DNA of 64,000 nucleotides, taken from contig NZ_GL883691.1 in NCBI RefSeq assembly GCF_000205025.1, positions 1-64,000 on the forward strand, given 5' to 3'. The position numbers and the translations under genes are program-made. Source of the DNA: Parasutterella excrementihominis YIT 11859 (GTDB lineage Bacteria; Pseudomonadota; Gammaproteobacteria; Burkholderiales; Burkholderiaceae_F). The notes below the pieces were generated by a model. The model made no database searches, was not told where the DNA came from, and saw only the letters and a list, made by a program, of their open reading frames with translations. This document shows positions 62,372 through 64,000 of this stretch, piece by piece. Positions within the stretch are counted from its first letter, which is position 1. Each line of letters starts with the position of its first letter.

Positions 62372-63643
62372 ATGTCACAAATAACACAACTCCTCAAACA
62401 ACACCGACGAAACTTGCACACCTATCCTGAGACAGCTTGGACCGAGTTCCAGACGACTTGGTACATCTATCAGCAGTTGATGACTTTGCCGTTCAAGCTA
62501 CGACTTGGCAAGGAGATCTTGAACGAAGCTTTCGTTTTGAATCGAGATGAAGAAGAGGTCAAAAGCAGTACGAAACGTGCTTTAAACAATGGCGTTCCCA
62601 AAGAGTTCATTCACATTCTTGACGAATTTACCGGCGTAATGGCGACTTTTGAGACTCATAAGTCCGGACCAACGTTCGTTTTGCGTTTTGATATAGATGC
62701 TCTTCCGATTCAGGAAACGGAGGACGCTCAGCATTTGCCGAATCTGCTGGGTTTTCGTTCGCGGCATGATAATTGTATGCATGCCTGCGGACACGATTTT
62801 CATACGGCAATCGGTTTAGTGCTTGCAAGATGGATTTCCGAACAGCGAGCCAAACTTCGAGGAAAGATTATTCTTCTTTTTCAGCCAGCGGAAGAAGGTT
62901 CTCGCGGGGCCAGAGCGGTTTCGGCTTCAGGCTTGTTGGATGAGGCCGATTATTTTGCAGCCGCACATGTCGGAATGATGGCTCGTACAGGTGAAGTTGT
63001 CATTGATCCTTATGGCTTCCTGTGCGGAACCAAGTTCAATGTTGATTTCAAAGGTCGGGCTGCGCACTGTGCGAGTGAGCCCGAAGCAGGGAAAAACGCC
63101 CTTGCAGCAGCCTGTTCGGCGTTCATGCTCCTTCAGGGGATTTCAAGAAGCAGTAAAGGAGCGTCTCGGATCAATGTTGGAAAGCTCTCAGGCGGACGCG
63201 GCCGAAATATTATTCCGGATCAAGCTTACATGGAGATTGATCTCAGAGGAGAAACGACAGAGGTTAATGACTACCTAGTGAAGAGAACTCAAGAAATACT
63301 CAAAGGAACAGCTCAGTCATTGGATGTTCAACTTTCGATTGAAGATCTTGGGACGGTATATGACATCAAGAATGACCCGGAGCTTGTTGAATATCTCAAA
63401 GAGGTTGCAAGTCAATGTCCCCTTGTTAAAGCAGTCACGACTCACTCCGATTTCGGAGGCTCTGAAGATGCCTCGATCATAATTAAGCGTATTCAGCAGC
63501 TTTTCGGAAAATGTATTTATTTTGTGATCGGGGCCGATCGAACGGCAGGTCATCATCAGCCGGATTTCGATGCTGATGAGGCCGCTCTTGAGATCGGATT
63601 TGAAATGTTTAAGGGCCTGATCCGGAAGATCAATGGTTGTTAA
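62372..63643 (+). CDS. M20 family amidohydrolase
   Basis: 423 aa, similar to the AbgA/HipO amidohydrolases that cut N-acyl amino acids (such as aminobenzoyl-glutamate or hippurate). Metal-site motifs: FDIDALPIQE, CMHACGHDFHTAIG, QPAEEGSRGA, AAHVG and a C-terminal AGHHQPDFDADE. The dimerisation domain is around FKGRAAHCASEPEAGKNALA. The N-terminal NLHTYPETAWTEF is the usual M20 beginning. ATG 62372 is preferred over the in-frame TTG at 62366 by spacing from AAAGG. Cytoplasmic, probably supplying an amino acid to the aminotransferase encoded upstream. Confidence 0.85.
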   Translation: MSQITQLLKQHRRNLHTYPETAWTEFQTTWYIYQQLMTLPFKLRLGKEILNEAFVLNRDEEEVKSSTKRALNNGVPKEFIHILDEFTGVMATFETHKSGPTFVLRFDIDALPIQETEDAQHLPNLLGFRSRHDNCMHACGHDFHTAIGLVLARWISEQRAKLRGKIILLFQPAEEGSRGARAVSASGLLDEADYFAAAHVGMMARTGEVVIDPYGFLCGTKFNVDFKGRAAHCASEPEAGKNALAAACSAFMLLQGISRSSKGASRINVGKLSGGRGRNIIPDQAYMEIDLRGETTEVNDYLVKRTQEILKGTAQSLDVQLSIEDLGTVYDIKNDPELVEYLKEVASQCPLVKAVTTHSDFGGSEDASIIIKRIQQLFGKCIYFVIGADRTAGHHQPDFDADEAALEIGFEMFKGLIRKINGC

Positions 63644-63670
63644 CTGCGGTTAACCATAACGGCATTAATT

Positions 63671-63706
63671 AAGCCTTGGATCCTTTTGTGGGTTCCAAGG
63701 CTTTTT
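63671..63706. terminator. terminator between convergent genes
   Basis: Perfect 10-bp stem AAGCCTTGGA (63671-63680) with TCCAAGGCTT (63694-63703), running into five T on the plus strand. Confidence 0.8.
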
Positions 63707-63727
63707 AACTGTCAAATTTTTGAAAAA

Positions 63728-64000
63728 TTATCTTTGTTCGGCTGATTCTTTGATAGATATCGGAGCCAAAGCCTGCTGAGGAGAAAGGACATCTCCGATT
63801 TCTGATTCGATCTCGTCTTCGAGCTCGTCCAAGAGATTTACGTCTTTGCCTTTTTTACTTAACGTATCGGTTAACTGTTCTTTGTTTAATTCTCCCACCC
63901 ATCGACCGACGACAACACAGGCAATACCGTTGCCGATCATGTTGGTAATGGACCTTGCTTCGCTCATGAAACGGTCCACGCCGAGGATTAGTGCTAAACC
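63728..64000 (-). CDS. C-terminal part of a DctA-like dicarboxylate/cation symporter (partial)
   Basis: The frame runs off the right edge; 90 codons are visible. [28 protein letters not shown] matches the last transmembrane segment of the dicarboxylate/amino acid:cation symporter family (DctA/GltP), which includes the conserved DRFxSExR...TNxxGN substrate- and ion-binding motif. The cytoplasmic tail is acidic. It would import succinate, fumarate, malate or aspartate, in keeping with the lyase-rich character of the window. Confidence 0.8.
   Translation of the reverse strand, partial: GLALILGVDRFMSEARSITNMIGNGIACVVVGRWVGELNKEQLTDTLSKKGKDVNLLDELEDEIESEIGDVLSPQQALAPISIKESAEQR

Overview
The window looks like a chromosomal segment of a Gram-negative, probably anaerobic or microaerophilic gut betaproteobacterium of the Sutterella/Parasutterella type. 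This is inferred from gene content: a Tat-exported fumarate-reductase-like flavoprotein with a separate tetraheme cytochrome c, many LysR regulators, a TctABC transporter with a Bug-type receptor, AAA-ATPase-like/PD-(D/E)XK proteins, and large secreted adhesins. No rRNA, tRNA or CRISPR array was seen.

Region 1 (1-16.7 kb) is an unusual cluster of aspartase/fumarase/argininosuccinate-lyase superfamily genes. Two ArgH-like lyases (193-1704 and 15138-16640) flank two adjacent lyase pairs (1756-3096 with 3099-4523; 6566-8020 with 8023-9423). In each pair one protein keeps the N-terminal catalytic motifs but lacks the C-terminal GSSxMPxKxNP loop, and its neighbour keeps the loop but lacks the N-terminal motifs. 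Active sites in this superfamily are built from several subunits, so each pair looks like a heteromeric enzyme with a split active site. With them are a threonine-aldolase-like PLP enzyme, two related LysR regulators, the flavoprotein (11718-13430) and a tetraheme cytochrome c (13524-13883). A plausible reading is that the lyases make unsaturated acids that serve as periplasmic electron acceptors. A small toxin-antitoxin-like pair (5181-6241) and an Rpn-like fragment sit inside the cluster.

Region 2 (16.8-26.5 kb) is a patchwork of accessory genes: two AAA-ATPase-like/PD-(D/E)XK paralogues, one with a degenerate nuclease domain, around a Fic protein with a four-half-site operator; a class A beta-lactamase of the CepA/CblA type; a decayed gene; an AraC regulator with an EamA exporter; a C45-type acyltransferase/hydrolase; and a cupin.

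Region 3 (27.2-53.6 kb) is surface biology. A classical autotransporter has its signal sequence out of frame at a run of seven C, which suggests phase variation in the OFF state. A lipoprotein follows, then a two-partner secretion system whose TpsA exoprotein is 6245 residues and fills 18.7 kb.

Region 4 (53.7-64 kb) holds a minus-strand operon for a NicX/M29-like enzyme with a TctCBA transporter, an IS200/IS605-family TnpB element that appears to have cut off a signal-peptide gene, a LysR regulator divergent from an aminotransferase and an M20 amidohydrolase, and the end of a DctA-like dicarboxylate symporter running off the right edge.
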